Shown here in pieces: positions 7,194 to 14,782 of a stretch of DNA of 19,457 nucleotides. The first letter of the stretch is position 1. Every line of letters starts with the position of its first letter. The position numbers and the translations under genes were made by a program. The DNA lies in contig DATGIQ010000026.1 of NCBI GenBank assembly GCA_035295665.1, positions 1 to 19,457 on the forward strand, written 5' to 3'. This stretch comes from DATGIQ01 sp035295665 (GTDB lineage Bacteria > Planctomycetota > Planctomycetia > Gemmatales > Gemmataceae). The notes below the pieces were generated by a model. The model was not told where the DNA came from, made no database searches, and was given only the letters and a program-made list of their open reading frames with translations.

Positions 7194-8369
7194 ATGGACC
7201 CCATCTTTGACGAACTTGAGAAGACACTCGCAGCGCAAGGCCCCCAGAAGGCGCTCGATCAGTTGTGTGCCACCCTCCGACAGAGGAAGGAGTACGACAA
7301 GCTGTTCTATGCGTTGCTTATGAAAAAACGCCATGAGCTGGGCGTGTATCCGGTGCCGACGGATCCGGCCCAGTTCCTTCCGGAAACGGTACAGAAGCCA
7401 TACGAGGAGGCGATCCGCGAAGCCGGGCGGCTGGTCGGCCAGCTCTACTTGGAGGAGAAGGATATTCCGCGTGCCTGGATGTATTTCCGCATGCTGGGCG
7501 AGTCCGAGCCGGTTGCCCGGGCCCTGGAAAACTACCACTTCAAGGAAGAAGAGGATTGCCAGCCCTTGATCGAGATTGCGTTCCACCATGGCGTCAATCT
7601 TCGTAAAGGCTTCGACTGGATTCTGGAACGCTACGGCATTTGCAGTGCGATAACGCAGGTCAGCGGCCAGGAGTTTCCCAACCTGGAAGTTCGACAATAC
7701 TGCGTGCAGGGACTGGTGCGGGCACTGTACGACCAGCTGCGGGGGCGACTCGTGGAAGACATCGCAGCCCGTGAAATGAAGTCACCCGCGGAACCCACGA
7801 TTGCCGGCCTCATGGCCGGGCGTGATTGGCTCTTCGAGGAAGAATTCTCTCACATCGACGTTTCTCACCTGGGTTCGATTGTGCAGATGAGTATTTCGCT
7901 CTCGCCATGCCCGGAACTCCAGATGGCCCGCGAATTATGCGAATATGGCCGGCGGCAGAAGCCGCGCTTCCAGTACCCCGGCGACCCTCCGTTTGAGAAT
8001 CATTACCACGACTATGCCGTCTATTTGGCCATCGTGGCCGGTGAGCGTGTGGAAGAAGGTCTGGCCCACTTTCGGGCCAAAGTGGAGAATAGTGACCTCG
8101 CGAAAATTGGTGCTTTCCCGGCCGCCGTGCTCGTCAACCTTTATGTCCGTCTGAACCGGTTGCCGGAAGCCTTGGCGGTAGCGCGGCAATATCTTGCGGG
8201 AACGGAGAATCCACCGCCGGCCTGTCCAAGCATCGCCGAATTGTGCAAGGAAACGAAAGAATTCCAAACCTTGGCAGCGATTGCGCGCGAGCAACAGGAT
8301 CCCGTGCACTTCATGGCGGGACTGCTTGCGGCCCGACAGGAGAGCGGCGCTCGGCAGTCTGTCCGTTAA
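7194..8369 (+). CDS. Hypothetical helical (TPR-like) protein cotranscribed with ceramidase-like gene
   Basis: A 391-residue protein with no motif I recognise. It is rich in amphipathic helices, for example LDQLCATLRQRKEYDKLFYALLMKKR near the N-terminus, EEAIREAGRLVGQLYLEEKDIPRAWMYFRMLGE in the first third and LPEALAVARQYLAGTENPPP near the C-terminus. The spacing of Ala/Leu/Tyr positions suggests repeat helices of TPR or related type; this is inference. A striking polar block HFKEEEDCQPLIEIAFHHGVNL and an FENHYHDYAVY segment carry several His and acidic residues. No signal peptide or membrane segment is seen. The CAGGA before the ATG is unusually close (3 nt). It begins 13 nt after the ceramidase-like gene, suggesting a shared mRNA and related function. 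Its stop codon overlaps that of the convergent PLD gene by 4 nt. Confidence 0.8.
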   Translation: MDPIFDELEKTLAAQGPQKALDQLCATLRQRKEYDKLFYALLMKKRHELGVYPVPTDPAQFLPETVQKPYEEAIREAGRLVGQLYLEEKDIPRAWMYFRMLGESEPVARALENYHFKEEEDCQPLIEIAFHHGVNLRKGFDWILERYGICSAITQVSGQEFPNLEVRQYCVQGLVRALYDQLRGRLVEDIAAREMKSPAEPTIAGLMAGRDWLFEEEFSHIDVSHLGSIVQMSISLSPCPELQMARELCEYGRRQKPRFQYPGDPPFENHYHDYAVYLAIVAGERVEEGLAHFRAKVENSDLAKIGAFPAAVLVNLYVRLNRLPEALAVARQYLAGTENPPPACPSIAELCKETKEFQTLAAIAREQQDPVHFMAGLLAARQESGARQSVR

Positions 8370-9436
8370 CCCTTCCCATACCGCTGGACCAGCCGGTCGA
8401 TGTAGCTGTTGTACGTGCTCGCTAATCCCGGATCGTGCAGGAAGAGAACATTTTCTGCGTTTTCCGTGGCGCTGTGCGAGAGGTTATAACTTCCCGTGAT
8501 GACGGTATCGTCCACGAGCACAATTTTATTGTGCATGAAATCGTGCCGGCCATCAGGAGTATACGGGGTGGAGCGCTTGCCAGCCAGCGTGCTTGCAATG
8601 TGCTCGAACGCTTTGATTTTCCATGCCGCCTGGCCGCCCTGCCACTGGTCCAATACGCTGGCCATCTGGGTTGCATCATGAATGCCGCCAAACTCCTGCA
8701 ACCACCTTCGATCGAGGGCATCCCCCAACGCGCCGAGGATGGCTCCGGAGGTGATCAGCATGGAGCAAATCTTGATGCGGCGGCGGGCGGTGCCGATGAC
8801 ATGGGCGATCTCGTGGTCAATGGCCCGGCCCTCACCCGGGGCAAAGGCCACGCCAACACGCTTCCCATCAACTGAAACCGTGCCGGTATCGTGCGCGCCG
8901 GTCGTGGCGATGTCGCCGCGCTGCCAAAGCTCCTCAAAATCGGTTTCGAAATAGGCACAGAGGCTCGAGGATTCGACCTCGATGATATTGTTCTCCTGGT
9001 ATGTCCAGGAATCATCGGTGAAATTGGTCGAGCCGGTCCAAATTGTCCCGTTCGCGTCCTGCCCATCGCGGATGATGTACTTATGGTGCATGAGCTTGGG
9101 CAATTTTGGATCGCCACCGGTAATGGCCCTGGCCAAGATGCCGCCGCCCAGGCTCTTGATGAATTGGGCCGTACCCGGTGGAGCGGGGTCCGCACTGGCC
9201 TGCTGAAACGAGAAGTGGGGCTTGCCAGCGTCATAAACGATGCGAACTTCCACCCCGGCCGCCACCCGTTCCCGCAAGGCTTCCATCAGCGGCCCGGCCA
9301 GAGAGTCGCTCAAGCGGAAATCATAAATCGCCAGATGCAGGGTAGATTGGGCAGCACGCAGAAACGCTGCTAGCCGGGCCGCTACCGCGGCGGGCGGCTG
9401 CCCGTCCTGCTCCAGAAAGGTTGCCGTAATCGCCAT
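8366..9436 (-). CDS. Phospholipase D-fold (two HKD motifs) protein
   Basis: A 356-residue protein with two PLD catalytic motifs: HHKYIIRDG followed by TGSTNFTDDS (residues 117-142), and MHNKIVLVDD followed by TGSYNLSHSATENAEN (residues about 301-329). Both have the HxKxxxxD plus GSxN pattern, so a full bilobed active site is expected. Known PLD-fold enzymes hydrolyse or transfer phosphodiesters in lipids or nucleic acids; the substrate is not evident here. There is no signal peptide, so it is likely cytoplasmic, which fits nuclease-like as well as phospholipase-like roles. No good ribosome-binding site is seen before the ATG at 9436. The leader carries a c-di-GMP-I riboswitch (9613-9719) and an intrinsic terminator (9552-9586), so expression is probably controlled by cyclic di-GMP through premature termination. 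The gene converges on and overlaps the 7194-8369 gene by 4 nt. Confidence 0.88.
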   Translation of the reverse strand: MAITATFLEQDGQPPAAVAARLAAFLRAAQSTLHLAIYDFRLSDSLAGPLMEALRERVAAGVEVRIVYDAGKPHFSFQQASADPAPPGTAQFIKSLGGGILARAITGGDPKLPKLMHHKYIIRDGQDANGTIWTGSTNFTDDSWTYQENNIIEVESSSLCAYFETDFEELWQRGDIATTGAHDTGTVSVDGKRVGVAFAPGEGRAIDHEIAHVIGTARRRIKICSMLITSGAILGALGDALDRRWLQEFGGIHDATQMASVLDQWQGGQAAWKIKAFEHIASTLAGKRSTPYTPDGRHDFMHNKIVLVDDTVITGSYNLSHSATENAENVLFLHDPGLASTYNSYIDRLVQRYGKG

Positions 9437-9551
9437 CGTTCAAAGGAATCCGCGTTCCTAGCCCCATGGGATTGATGCGCCCGGACATTGTAGAAGAACC
9501 ACGGTGACTGGCTATGGCGGATCGTTTGGGGGCGATGGCATGCATGCGCGC

Positions 9552-9586
9552 AAAAAAGAATCCGGGCTTCCTTGCGGAAGCCCGGA
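9552..9586 (-). terminator. Intrinsic terminator in the PLD leader (riboswitch expression platform)
   Basis: On the minus strand an 11-bp perfect stem (TCCGGGCTTCC / GGAAGCCCGGA, 9576-9586 with 9561-9571) with loop GCAA is followed at once by TTCTTTTTT. This is a textbook Rho-independent terminator. It sits 27 nt downstream of the riboswitch aptamer and 115 nt upstream of the PLD ATG, so it is well placed to be the switch's expression platform. Confidence 0.85.
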
Positions 9587-9612
9587 CCACCAAGCATACT
9601 TACGGGTCCCGT

Positions 9613-9719
9613 CCATCCCTTCGGTAGCCTGGCAGCCTTAAACCGTCCCCCCTCGGACGGTTAAGAGCCCATAGCTTTGCGTCCCCGCCTCACGACGGGT
9701 TTGCCGTTATCCAGGATGG
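9613..9719 (-). ncRNA. Cyclic di-GMP-I (GEMM-I) riboswitch aptamer
   Basis: Read on the minus strand, the segment has the full GEMM-I layout. P1 is CCATCC (9714-9719) pairing with GGATGG (9613-9618). Next comes GGCAAACC, then a P2 stem capped by the GNRA loop GTGA, then the invariant GGGACGCAAAGC, then a P3 stem with an 8-bp outer helix AACCGTCC / GGACGGTT, and finally GGCTACCG before the closing P1 strand. By comparison with the Vibrio Vc2 RNA, the ligand-contacting positions G20, A47 and C92 are all present. G rather than A at position 20 favours c-di-GMP over cyclic GMP-AMP. It precedes the terminator at 9552-9586 and the PLD-fold gene. Whether ligand turns the gene on or off cannot be decided by eye. 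The upstream promoter was not identified; transcription may also enter from the DUF2203 gene. Confidence 0.9.
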
Positions 9720-9835
9720 CTTAGTTACGCCTTCCTTTTGTTCCGGCGAGCGATGGCTTGCATCACTCGCGTCACACTGGAAACCTAGGTCAGATTTACC
9801 GGGTATGCAAGCGGCCGGTCCGCTTTTTCACGAAC

Positions 9836-10327
9836 TCATGCATTGTGGGCCGTGAGGCGAAGGTTGGCGGCCTTTGCCCAGCTCGCAGGGATGGGCCGAC
9901 GCACGTCGTCTTCCGGGAAGTGCCACTGCGTGATCCCCTCTTCGCCCAGCTGCCAGGAAAAAAACGCTTGGCGATTGTTTACTACCGTTGGAAAGCCAAT
10001 CCGCCCACCTTCGGGGTCCAAGAGTACGATCGACAATCCCGCCAATTCGGCCATGGCCTCCTGGAGACGCCGATCGGCATCGGAAACCTCTTCCTGAATT
10101 TGATAACGCCGCGACCGTTCCGGCCAGGCGAGCGTCCGGCGCTGCCGATCAAGGCGCGCTTGCTCGGGCCGAATCTGGATGAGCAGTCGCCGGCAACTCA
10201 CGACATCACTGACAATCCGCTGCACCAATGGCAGCATGCGGCGTGCCGTGGCCAGATTGAATGCCCCCGGCCGCCGTCCCGGTTTCTCAGAAGCGCCCTG
10301 GGCCCGATTTTCTGTTGAACCGTTCAT
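9836..10327 (-). CDS. DUF2203 family protein
   Basis: A 163-residue protein. The motif layout matches DUF2203: FNLATARRMLPLVQRIVSDVV near the N-terminus, a charged helical middle (ARLDRQRRTLAWPERSRRYQ, then EEVSDADRRLQEAMAELAGL), then a small beta section with LLDPEGGRIGFPTVVNNRQAF and FSWQLGEEGITQWHFPEDD, ending with a conserved-type RRPI. In most members the family is known only as a protein of unknown function. I chose the ATG at 10327 because GGGGAG lies 6 nt upstream; a GTG 14 codons earlier is possible but lacks support. No signal peptide is seen. The gene stands alone, about 210 nt downstream of the NagB/PIG-L gene on the same strand, and precedes the riboswitch-controlled PLD gene. 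Confidence 0.8.
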   Translation of the reverse strand: MNGSTENRAQGASEKPGRRPGAFNLATARRMLPLVQRIVSDVVSCRRLLIQIRPEQARLDRQRRTLAWPERSRRYQIQEEVSDADRRLQEAMAELAGLSIVLLDPEGGRIGFPTVVNNRQAFFSWQLGEEGITQWHFPEDDVRRPIPASWAKAANLRLTAHNA

Positions 10328-10538
10328 GTCGCGCTCCCCTGCAATGGTTTGCCGCCATCTCCTCCACACATTTATATGATACGTCGGAGATCAAGGGACC
10401 CTTGCTAAAGCGAATGCGCAGCGCCTGGGACCGGGAAGCACGCTGCGAACGCGAAGGGAGATGAGAAAGTCATGATGCAGCGGCTGGCGAAAGTGGCGAG
10501 GACCAGAATCAAAGTCACAATTTCCCGAGCGGACCGCC

Positions 10539-12410
10539 TCACCACTCCGAGCTTCCATTCCACTGCACAAATCCCTCCAGCGCATAAAACTCTGGCAGGC
10601 CGAGGTCGTCATAGACCTTCGCGGTGTGGCGGTTGCGGTCTTCAGCCCGTTGCCAGAACTCCCGTCGGTCCACGCCGCCGGGGAACATGGCGCGATCTTT
10701 CTGAGACTGATGGCGGAAGATGGCAAGCTTCTTCCGCTCCAAATCATCGGGACTGACCGGCACCACCCGATCCACTTCGTGTGGTGCCCATTCTTGCCAG
10801 GCGCCACGGTACAGCCAAACCTCCGAGTGGAGCCCTTCCTTCCAGACCTGATGCACTGCGCGGAAAATGGCATCGGCACAAACCCGATGCGTGCCGTGGG
10901 GATCGGAAAGGTCGCCGGCCATGTAGATTTGCGAAGGCTGGAGCCGTTGCAGCAACGCCACAATATCGGCGATGTCTTGCGGATGAATCGGGGCCTTCGC
11001 GATGGTGCCGGTTCGGTAAAAGCGAAGGTCCATGAATTCCAGGTGTTCGGGAGGGATGCCGCATGCCAGGGCGGCCGCGCGCGCTTCCGTCTGCCGGATC
11101 AGCGCCTTGATCTTGAGCACATCTTCCGAATCGGATTGTCCGGGTCTCTTCGTGCGCAGAAAACTCTGCACCCGTTCCTTGACCGCCTCCGTATGCTCCT
11201 GGTCGATGGCAAAGAGTCGGTTGAACTCCACGACGAAATCCGTAAACCGCCAGGAATCATGGTCGAAGACGGCGATGTTGCCGCTGGTCATGTAGGCAAC
11301 ATGGACCGGGTGATTCTGGTAAACCAGACGGATCAGAGTTCCGCCCATGCTGATGACATCGTCGTCAGGATGCGGACTGAAAACGAGGATTGTGCCGGAG
11401 CCCGTGCCGCCCGGATGGGTGCAAATCGTTTTCATCATCTCGTCGAAAACGTGCCGGCCCAGGCGCTGAGCGGGACCATGCTCGCGCAGCAATTCGTACA
11501 GCTCGTGTTCCCGGAAATCATCATCGGAAAGCTTGAGCAGCGCTTTGCCCACCGTCAGACTCAACCAGATGACCGCCCGGCGGATGAGAGAGGGAGTCCA
11601 CTCGACCGGCCCCACCATCCAGGGGCTATGGACCGCGGTGAGTTCGCTGGCCGCGGCGCGGTCCAGAATGAAGGTCGTATCGGGGTGTTTTTGAAGAAAG
11701 CTGGCGGCAATGGCGTCCGTCATTTCGCCTTCCACGGCCCGCTGCACGATAGGCGCTTTGTGTTCGCCAAAGGCCAGGATGACAATTTTCCGGGCTTCCA
11801 GGATCGTTCCGACGCCCATGGTCAGTGCCTGCTGGGGCACATTTTCTTCCCCGAAAAAGTCCCCGGCGGCATCACGCCGGGTCACCGGATCCAGGGTGGT
11901 CAACCGCGTTCGGCTATGGCGGGTGGACCCTGGCTCGTTGAAGCCGATATGGCCGGTGCGGCCAATCCCCAGCAGCTGGAGGTCGATTCCACCGGCACGG
12001 CGGATCCGTTGTTCGTACGCGGCACAAAAGTCTTCGGCTTCTTCCTCCGAAATCGTGCCATCGGGGATGTGGATATTCTCCGGACGGATATTCACATGAT
12101 CAAAAAAAGTCTCCTGCATCCAGCGGCGGTAGCTGTGGGGATCGTCCCCCGAAAGGCCAAAGTATTCGTCCAGGTTGAAGGTGATGACGCGCGAAAAATC
12201 GAGCCCCGCCTCCTTGTGCATCCGGATCAGCTCCCGGTAGATCCCAACAGGCGTCGACCCGGTAGGCAGGCCCAATACTGTCGGCTGGCCGGCTGAGTTG
12301 TTTTGCCGGATGAGACTTTCAATCATGACGGCAACATGTTGCGATGCCTGACTACTGGTCGAAAAGACCAGCGTCGGGATTCGGGTATGCGGTACGTACT
12401 GGCAAGTCAT
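10539..12410 (-). CDS. Glucosamine-6-phosphate deaminase (NagB-like) fused to PIG-L/LmbE deacetylase-like domain
   Basis: A 623-residue two-domain protein. Residues about 10-265 are NagB-like: LGLPTGSTPVGIYREL (sugar-phosphate site), NLDEYFGL (general-base Asp81) and GIGRTGHIGFNEPGS. The Asp that precedes Gly-His in the classic GNDGHI motif is Thr152 here, while His154 and Glu159 remain. Residues about 340-560 are a PIG-L/LmbE domain with the zinc motif SPHPDDD (346-351) and a later GTHRVCADA motif with a second metal His. NagB converts glucosamine-6-phosphate to fructose-6-phosphate and ammonia; PIG-L proteins remove N-acetyl groups from GlcNAc derivatives. A joint deacetylation plus deamination role is therefore attractive but inferred. 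The reading frame also starts from a TTG five codons earlier. The ATG chosen has no Shine-Dalgarno in front. It is divergent from the ThiS-ThiG gene across a 115-nt AT-rich spacer. Confidence 0.85.
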   Translation of the reverse strand: MTCQYVPHTRIPTLVFSTSSQASQHVAVMIESLIRQNNSAGQPTVLGLPTGSTPVGIYRELIRMHKEAGLDFSRVITFNLDEYFGLSGDDPHSYRRWMQETFFDHVNIRPENIHIPDGTISEEEAEDFCAAYEQRIRRAGGIDLQLLGIGRTGHIGFNEPGSTRHSRTRLTTLDPVTRRDAAGDFFGEENVPQQALTMGVGTILEARKIVILAFGEHKAPIVQRAVEGEMTDAIAASFLQKHPDTTFILDRAAASELTAVHSPWMVGPVEWTPSLIRRAVIWLSLTVGKALLKLSDDDFREHELYELLREHGPAQRLGRHVFDEMMKTICTHPGGTGSGTILVFSPHPDDDVISMGGTLIRLVYQNHPVHVAYMTSGNIAVFDHDSWRFTDFVVEFNRLFAIDQEHTEAVKERVQSFLRTKRPGQSDSEDVLKIKALIRQTEARAAALACGIPPEHLEFMDLRFYRTGTIAKAPIHPQDIADIVALLQRLQPSQIYMAGDLSDPHGTHRVCADAIFRAVHQVWKEGLHSEVWLYRGAWQEWAPHEVDRVVPVSPDDLERKKLAIFRHQSQKDRAMFPGGVDRREFWQRAEDRNRHTAKVYDDLGLPEFYALEGFVQWNGSSEW

Positions 12411-12418
12411 TGCAGGAG

Positions 12419-12519
12419 TTTTCAATTTTTGATTTTTGTTTTTTGATTTCCTACACTGAACTTTGTACGAGAGTTAGTATCAGGAAGGCAATTAAAAATC
12501 AAAAGCAAAAGTCGAAAAT
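12419..12519. repeat. AT-rich imperfect inverted repeat between divergent genes
   Basis: The left arm 12419-12448 (T-rich, with repeated TTTTTGA units) is an imperfect reverse complement of the right arm 12490-12519 (A-rich, AAAAATCAAAAGC...), separated by about 41 nt. The composition is far more AT-rich than the neighbouring genes. The spacer must carry both divergent promoters, though I could not pin them down. It may be a miniature mobile repeat or a regulatory palindrome. Confidence 0.5.
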
Positions 12520-12525
12520 GCCCTT

Positions 12526-13578
12526 ATGCTGCAAGTCACCTTGAATGGGGAACCGCAAACCCTTCCGGACGCGCTCACGGTTGCCGACTTGGTCCAACGG
12601 CTCGGCTACGACTGCCGCCGGATCGCCGTGGAGGTCAATTGCCAGGTGATTCCTTTGCTGCAGCAGCCCATGCATCGCCTGGCCAGCGGCGACCTGGTCG
12701 AGATCGTGACGTTGGTCGGCGGCGGGTCATCGGAGCCGGAAGTACCGAACGACAAGCCGCTCGTAATCGGCAAATTCAGCTTCCGCAGCCGGCTCATTAC
12801 TGGTACTGGCAAGTACGCCACTTATCCGCTGATGCGGGAATGCTTGGCGGCAAGCGGCTGCGAGGCGACCACCGTCGCCGTCCGCCGCGAACGCCTGGTG
12901 GATAAGGAAGGTCGCAACATCCTGGATTTCCTCGATCTGACGCGCTACACCATCCTGCCGAACACCGCGGGTTGCTTCAGCGCCGAGGATGCAATCCGGC
13001 ATGCCCGGTTGGCTCGGGAATTGTTGGCCAATCTGGGCAATCCGGGAGCCGACTGGGTCAAACTGGAGTGTCTGGGCGACGCCAAGACGCTGCTGCCGGA
13101 CCCCGTGGCTACCCTGAAAGCGACCGAACAGCTGGTCAAGGAAGGCTTCCAGGTGCTGGTCTACACCAGCGATGATCCGATCATGGCAAGGCACCTCAAG
13201 GCGGCCGGGGCAGCGAGCGTGATGCCAGCCGGCAGCCCGATCGGCAGCGGTCAGGGGATCCTGAACGCCAATAACCTCCGCATCATCCTGGAATATCTTA
13301 AAGCCGACGATCCGGACTACCCGGTTATTGTGGATGCTGGTGTAGGGACGGCCAGCGATGTCACCGTGGCGATGGAGCTAGGCTGCGACGGCGTTCTGCT
13401 GAACACTGGGATTGCCCACGCCAAAGATCCGCTGCGGATGGCCTGGGCCATGCGGTACGCGTGCGACGCCGGTCGCTTGGCTTTTCTCTCCGGCCGCATT
13501 CCGCGAAAACTCTATGCCCAGGCGTCCAGCCCGATGGAAGGCCGCATCGCTTCGGTGCCAGAAGTCCAGCACAGCTAG
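12526..13578 (+). CDS. thiG: ThiS-ThiG fusion: sulfur carrier protein plus thiazole synthase
   Basis: A 350-residue protein. Residues 1-67 are a ThiS ubiquitin-like sulfur carrier (MLQVTLNGEP start, GDLVEIVTLVGGG end). After an 8-residue linker, ThiG follows from about residue 76 with LVIGKFSFRSRLITGTGKY, a phosphate-binding region PAGSPIGSG, and DWVKLE with Lys179, the expected Schiff-base lysine. ThiG condenses 1-deoxy-xylulose-5-phosphate, dehydroglycine and ThiS-thiocarboxylate sulfur into the thiazole of thiamine. The ThiS C-terminal Gly-Gly, which must be free to be adenylated, is internal here, so processing is expected unless a separate ThiS exists. AGGAAGG occurs about 38 nt before the ATG, too far away to count as a Shine-Dalgarno. 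No TPP riboswitch was seen in the leader. No other thi genes lie in the window. Confidence 0.9.
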   Translation: MLQVTLNGEPQTLPDALTVADLVQRLGYDCRRIAVEVNCQVIPLLQQPMHRLASGDLVEIVTLVGGGSSEPEVPNDKPLVIGKFSFRSRLITGTGKYATYPLMRECLAASGCEATTVAVRRERLVDKEGRNILDFLDLTRYTILPNTAGCFSAEDAIRHARLARELLANLGNPGADWVKLECLGDAKTLLPDPVATLKATEQLVKEGFQVLVYTSDDPIMARHLKAAGAASVMPAGSPIGSGQGILNANNLRIILEYLKADDPDYPVIVDAGVGTASDVTVAMELGCDGVLLNTGIAHAKDPLRMAWAMRYACDAGRLAFLSGRIPRKLYAQASSPMEGRIASVPEVQHS

Positions 13579-13615
13579 CGCGCGATCAAGATTTGCAGAG
13601 GGATAACTCGGCCGC

Positions 13616-14758
13616 TCATGGCTGCTTGACCGTAACCCACTTCCCGGTCTTGGCCGAGTCCAGAACCGCATCGAGAACCAGTTGGGTTTCGTAAGCATTC
13701 CGGAAATCGGGCTGCGCAGGCTTCCCCTTTGCCACTCCTTTCAGGAAGTCGGCCACCTGGTGGACAAAACTGTGTTCGTAGCCGATTTGGAGACCCGGCA
13801 CCCACCACTTGTCCATGTACGGATGGTCGCCGTCGCTGACATGGATCGAGCGCCAACCGCGCGTCACGCCCTGGTCACGGTGGTCGAAGTATTGCAAGCG
13901 GTGCAAATCGTGGAGGTCCCAAAAGATCGAAGCGTGTTCGCCGTTAATCTCGAACGTGTACAGCGCCTTGTGGCCGCGGGCGTACCGGGTCGATTCAAAG
14001 GTGGCCAAGGAACCATTGCGGAAACGGGCCAGAAAGGCACAGGCATCGTCAATCCCGACGGGCTCGACTTTGCCCGTCAGGTTGTGCTTCCGCTCCTTGA
14101 CAAAGGTTTCGGTCATGGCCGTGACGGTATCGAGGGCCCCATTTTGCCAAAGGGCCGTATCGATGCAGTGAGCCAAAAGATCGCCGGTGACGCCGCTGCC
14201 TGCTGCGCCCACATCCAGGCGCCACAAGGCGGTGCCGCCCTGGGGTAAGTCCGGGCTAATTGTCCAATCCTGGAGGAACTTGGCCCGGTAATGAAAGATC
14301 CTTCCGAGCCGGCCATCATCGATCAGCTTCTTGGCGAGGGTGACGGCCGGCACTCGCCGATAGTTGTACCAAACCATGTTCGGTACGCCAGCCTTCTCGA
14401 CCGCCTCGACCATTTTCCGGGCTTCGGCGCCGTTCATCGCCAACGGCTTCTCGCAAAGGATCATCTTGCCCGCATTGGCCGCGGCGAGCGCGATCTCGGC
14501 ATGCGTGTTGTTCGGGGTGCAGATATCGATCAGATCAATATCCTTGCGGTCCACGAGCTTCCGCCAATCCGTTTCCACACCCTCATAGCCCCACTTGTCG
14601 GCGAAGCCTTTCGCCTTGTCAGCGCTGCGGGCGCACACCGCCTTGAGAATCGGTTGATGCTCGAGATCAAAAAAATGATTCACCTTGGTGTAAGCGTTCG
14701 AATGGGCCCGCCCCATGAAACCGTAGCCGATCATGCCGACGTTCAAGGGTTTCAACAT
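13616..14758 (-). CDS. Gfo/Idh/MocA family oxidoreductase
   Basis: A 380-residue protein. The N-terminal Rossmann fold shows GYGFMG at residues 11-16 (the dinucleotide loop), the ICTPNNTHAE strand near 79-88 and the family's CEKPLA motif (102-107). The C-terminal alpha/beta domain carries GDLLAHCID, with the usual His of the active site, and a WWVPGLQIGYEHSF segment. Members use NAD(P) to oxidise or reduce sugars such as inositol, glucose or rare hexoses; the actual substrate is not readable. AAGGAG lies 8 nt before the ATG. It is the last gene of a same-strand run with the serine hydrolase (24 nt upstream), the TIM-barrel isomerase and the cupin, so a sugar-conversion operon is likely. It converges with the ThiS-ThiG gene, 37 nt apart, with no evident terminator between them. 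Confidence 0.88.
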   Translation of the reverse strand: MLKPLNVGMIGYGFMGRAHSNAYTKVNHFFDLEHQPILKAVCARSADKAKGFADKWGYEGVETDWRKLVDRKDIDLIDICTPNNTHAEIALAAANAGKMILCEKPLAMNGAEARKMVEAVEKAGVPNMVWYNYRRVPAVTLAKKLIDDGRLGRIFHYRAKFLQDWTISPDLPQGGTALWRLDVGAAGSGVTGDLLAHCIDTALWQNGALDTVTAMTETFVKERKHNLTGKVEPVGIDDACAFLARFRNGSLATFESTRYARGHKALYTFEINGEHASIFWDLHDLHRLQYFDHRDQGVTRGWRSIHVSDGDHPYMDKWWVPGLQIGYEHSFVHQVADFLKGVAKGKPAQPDFRNAYETQLVLDAVLDSAKTGKWVTVKQP

Positions 14759-14782
14759 AAAATTGTCTCCTTGGGGTGCCGA

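Noticed and set aside
9809..9828. Plus-strand hairpin AAGCGG / CCGCTT followed by T residues
   Set aside because: The stem is only 6 bp and no plus-strand gene ends upstream of it.
10626..12296. Long plus-strand open frame (556 codons) opposite the NagB/PIG-L gene
   Set aside because: It is a mirror of a well-recognised gene on the minus strand; the GC-rich third positions keep the antisense frame open.
12411..12525. TPP riboswitch before the thiamine gene
   Set aside because: The spacer is AT-rich and lacks the conserved CTGAGA and ACCTGA-type blocks of the THI element.
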